From NCBI GenBank assembly GCA_002439875.1, contig DJQB01000002.1, positions 204,376 to 256,970 of the forward strand: a stretch of DNA of 52,595 nucleotides, written 5' to 3'. Position 1 is the first letter of the stretch. Every line of letters begins with the position of its first letter. A program made the position numbers and the translations under genes. This stretch comes from Bacteroidales bacterium UBA6397 (GTDB lineage: Bacteria; Bacteroidota; Bacteroidia; Bacteroidales; UBA932). Below the pieces are notes generated by a model. It saw nothing but the letters and a program-made list of their open reading frames with translations. It was not told where the DNA came from and made no database searches. Of this stretch, positions 50,269-52,595 are shown piece by piece.

Positions 50269-52476
50269 ATGAAAATTTCAGCAGCAATCTTTGCCTCATT
50301 GACCATCTTCGCGGCATGCTCTCCGGAGGCCAAGGAGCAGACGGATTTTACTGAATATGTCAACGTCAGAATCGGTTCTGGAGGACATGGACATGTTTTT
50401 GTCGGAGCAAGTGTGCCTTTCGGAGCGGTTCAATTGGGTCCGACAAGCATCCCCCAGTCTTGGGACTGGTGCTCTGGCTACCATTCCAGCGATTCCACAG
50501 TGATAGGCTTTTCGCACACTCACTTGAGTGGAACCGGAATCGGGGATCTGTTTGACATCACGGTCATGCCGGTGGTGGGAGCGGTGAGATATTCAAGAGG
50601 AGAGGAGCCAAAGGACGCTTCTCCTGAAGCGATAGCTGCCGCGCGGGCTACCGGGATGTGGTCCTATGCAGACAGAACCAAGGAGGTCGCTAAGCCGGGC
50701 TATTACAGCGTCCCGCTCACCCGCTACGGGATCACTGCCGAGATGACGGCTACCGCAAGGGTCGGCTTCAGCCGCTACACTTTCCCGGCCTCTGACAGCT
50801 CTGCTGTGGTGTTCGATTTGGAGAACGGAGGCTGTTGGGACAAGGCCTACGACACTAAATTCAATGTTGTAGACAGTTGCACCATAGATGGTTACAGGTT
50901 TTCTACCGGCTGGGCCAAAGACCAGAAAATCTACTTCAGCGCCCAATTCTCGAAGCCTTTCGACTCGATTGATAAAATCACCGTCAAGGAATATTCAGTG
51001 GACGGGAAGGAATATTCAATCAACTATTTCCGCGCTGGCTTCCACACCACCGAAGGGGAGCAGGTGATGCTAAAGGTCGCTGTCTCTCCTGTCAGCGAGG
51101 AAAAGGCAGCTTTGAATATGTCCGCAGAGCTTCCGGGCTGGGACTTTGACGCTACAGTGGCGGCTGCCCGTAAGGCATGGAACTCGGAACTCTCCAAGGT
51201 GAATGTCACCACAACCGATCAAGATTCTAGAACCATCTTTTACTCAGCGCTTTATCACACGATGATAGTTCCTTCCATATTCGGTGATGTGGATGCTCCG
51301 AGAACTGAATATACCATCTTCTCCCTTTGGGACACCTACCGAGCCCAGATGCCGCTGATGACTATCCTTCATCCGGACAGAGAGAATGACATGATTGCTA
51401 CTATGCTCTCAATTTATCAGAAGCAAGGCCGTCTTCCTGTTTGGCATCTCATGGGCAACGAGACCGACTGCATGGTCGGCAATCCGGGGGTAATCACGGT
51501 TGCCGATGCACTCGTCAAAGGTTTCGATGGCTTTGACAAAGATTTGGCTTGGGAGGCAATCAAGGCCACAATGATGGACACAATCCGGGGTTTGAACCAT
51601 CGTCAGAAGTACGGCTATATTCCTTCAGACACAATGCTAGAGTCGATTGCTTTCGACATGGAGTACGCCATCGCTGATGCCGCTGCCGCATCCGCTGCCA
51701 GCTATTTGGGTAAGCCAGAGGATGCTGAATATTTCCGCACACGCAGTCACTCTTATCGTAATTACATGGATTCCACCACTTTATTCGCTAGAGGACGCAT
51801 GTCCGACGGCAGTTGGAGAACCCCTTTTAATCCATATTCATCAGAACATCGTAACAACGATTACTGCGAAGGGAATGCTTGGCAGTACACTTGGCTCGCC
51901 CCTCATGACTATTCTGGACTTGTGGATTTTTACGGCTCGCGAGATAAATTTGTTGAACGGTTGGATTCGCTTTTTGCCGCTGATTCAAGGATAGACGGTG
52001 AGGATGCCTCTCCGGACATTTCTGGACTAATCGGCCAGTACGCCCACGGCAACGAGCCTAGCCACCATGTCATTTACTTCTACACCATGGCAGGAGAACC
52101 GTACAAGACCGCTGACTTGGCGCATCGAATATATTCAGACTTTTATAAGAATGCCGATGACGGCCTTTGTGGCAACGAGGATGCCGGCCAGATGTCCGCT
52201 TGGTATGTTCTTTCCGCTTTCGGATTCTATGAGGTCGAACCTGCCTCCACTCGTTACTGGTTCGGTGCACCGGTCTTTGATGAGGTAGATTTGGCTGTCG
52301 CAGGAGGAACCTTCAAGATCAAAGCTCATGGCCTGAGCAATGAGAACCGCTACATTCAGAGTGTCACCTTGAACGGCCAACCGCTAGAGCAACCATTTAT
52401 TGAATATTCTGACATAGTAAAAGGCGGAGAGTTGGTGTATAATATGGGGGTTTCTCCGGTGGTTTGGTATAAATAG
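50269..52476 (+). CDS. GH92-family alpha-mannosidase
   Basis: A 735-residue glycoside hydrolase family 92 enzyme, calcium-dependent and active on alpha-mannosides such as those on N-glycans or yeast mannan. The start has a lipobox (FAAC), so it is probably a lipoprotein. The N-terminal beta-sandwich opens with NVRIGSGGHGHVFVGASVPF, then WDWCSGYHSSDSTVIGFSHT and HLSGTGIGD. The (alpha/alpha)6 barrel has DTYRAQMPLMTILHP and NDYCEGNAWQYTWLAPHD, whose Glu fits the catalytic acid, and GLCGNEDAGQMSAWYVLSAF, which fits the base region. The length is normal. No SusC/D genes are adjacent. Confidence 0.94.
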   Translation: MKISAAIFASLTIFAACSPEAKEQTDFTEYVNVRIGSGGHGHVFVGASVPFGAVQLGPTSIPQSWDWCSGYHSSDSTVIGFSHTHLSGTGIGDLFDITVMPVVGAVRYSRGEEPKDASPEAIAAARATGMWSYADRTKEVAKPGYYSVPLTRYGITAEMTATARVGFSRYTFPASDSSAVVFDLENGGCWDKAYDTKFNVVDSCTIDGYRFSTGWAKDQKIYFSAQFSKPFDSIDKITVKEYSVDGKEYSINYFRAGFHTTEGEQVMLKVAVSPVSEEKAALNMSAELPGWDFDATVAAARKAWNSELSKVNVTTTDQDSRTIFYSALYHTMIVPSIFGDVDAPRTEYTIFSLWDTYRAQMPLMTILHPDRENDMIATMLSIYQKQGRLPVWHLMGNETDCMVGNPGVITVADALVKGFDGFDKDLAWEAIKATMMDTIRGLNHRQKYGYIPSDTMLESIAFDMEYAIADAAAASAASYLGKPEDAEYFRTRSHSYRNYMDSTTLFARGRMSDGSWRTPFNPYSSEHRNNDYCEGNAWQYTWLAPHDYSGLVDFYGSRDKFVERLDSLFAADSRIDGEDASPDISGLIGQYAHGNEPSHHVIYFYTMAGEPYKTADLAHRIYSDFYKNADDGLCGNEDAGQMSAWYVLSAFGFYEVEPASTRYWFGAPVFDEVDLAVAGGTFKIKAHGLSNENRYIQSVTLNGQPLEQPFIEYSDIVKGGELVYNMGVSPVVWYK

Positions 52477-52562
52477 GATTACCTACTTGCTTATTTACAC
52501 TGACCAGTGGCCATCGTTTCTCTACTTTTTTGAGGAATTATTTGTAAAAAACTCGAAAAAAG

Positions 52563-52593
52563 TTTGGTAGGTAAGAAAAAAGTGCTACCTTTG
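52563..52593 (+). promoter_or_regulatory. Consensus promoter at the right edge
   Basis: TTTG (52563-52566), 19 bases, then TACCTTTG (52586-52593) and CA at the window end. It is a full match to the Bacteroidota promoter. Its gene lies to the right of the window. Confidence 0.75.
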
Positions 52594-52595
52594 CA

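Noticed and set aside
1..52595. CRISPR arrays, rRNA or complete tRNA genes
   Set aside because: I looked for regularly spaced repeats and for tRNA T-arm and rRNA words and saw none.

Overview
The window is chromosomal DNA from a member of the Bacteroidota, most likely order Bacteroidales. The grounds are two SusC/SusD-type outer-membrane import pairs, an rplM-rpsI-rpsB-tsf operon, a fused FeoA-FeoB iron transporter, a protease with a type IX secretion (T9SS) sorting tail, GH92 and GH20 glycosidases, and many promoters of the Bacteroidota form TTG-N19/20-TAnnTTTG. I cannot name the genus.

Region 1 (1-17,066) is accessory DNA. The two ends are marked by two 513-residue AAA-ATPase/PD-(D/E)XK genes in opposite orientation (534-2075 minus, 15525-17066 plus). 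They are nearly identical at both ends and clearly diverged in the middle. Beside the left copy lie a 240-bp element with terminal inverted repeats and a wrecked tyrosine recombinase. Beside the right copy lie a decayed SusC fragment and a cluster of palindromes. Between them sit a SusC/SusD operon with two more lipoproteins (3627-10601), a strong terminator, and a three-gene operon: an unknown exported protein, a subtilisin-like protease with a T9SS tail, and a PorV/PorQ-like barrel.

Region 2 (17,128-25,805) is core genome: a Dcp-type peptidase, lpxK, dusB, pfkA, and the rplM-rpsI-rpsB-tsf operon. The operon has two structured RNA leaders and ends in a bidirectional terminator.

Region 3 (25,826-35,450) holds a second SusC/SusD pair on the minus strand, cutC, a two-gene chromate transporter, a GH20 hexosaminidase and a cyclophilin-type lipoprotein. 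Between 35,451 and 35,883 there is a compact promoter-terminator unit that looks like a small RNA gene.

Region 4 (35,884-46,099) looks like a metal and redox neighbourhood. A minus-strand operon (TonB-dependent receptor, small lipoprotein, DUF6850-type barrel, BACON/DUF4876 lipoprotein) diverges from feoAB. Downstream of feoAB a hemerythrin-domain gene and a LuxR-type regulator overlap each other and sit behind a perfect FNR-type palindrome.

Region 5 (46,118-52,595) has a minus-strand operon (small membrane protein, mutL, rhomboid protease, membrane-anchored EEP phosphatase), then a GH92 mannosidase, and at the right edge a consensus promoter whose gene lies outside the window.

The most unusual genome-scale signal is the hexamer GAATAT (with its complement ATATTC). 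I counted it by eye about 110 times, against roughly 26 expected for random sequence of about 50% GC. It occurs on both strands and is sparse in the ribosomal and SusC/D genes. The best candidates for undescribed biology are the mosaic inverted gene pair around the SusCD/T9SS block, the iron-linked DUF4876/DUF6850 locus, the structured rpsI-rpsB spacer and the candidate small RNA.
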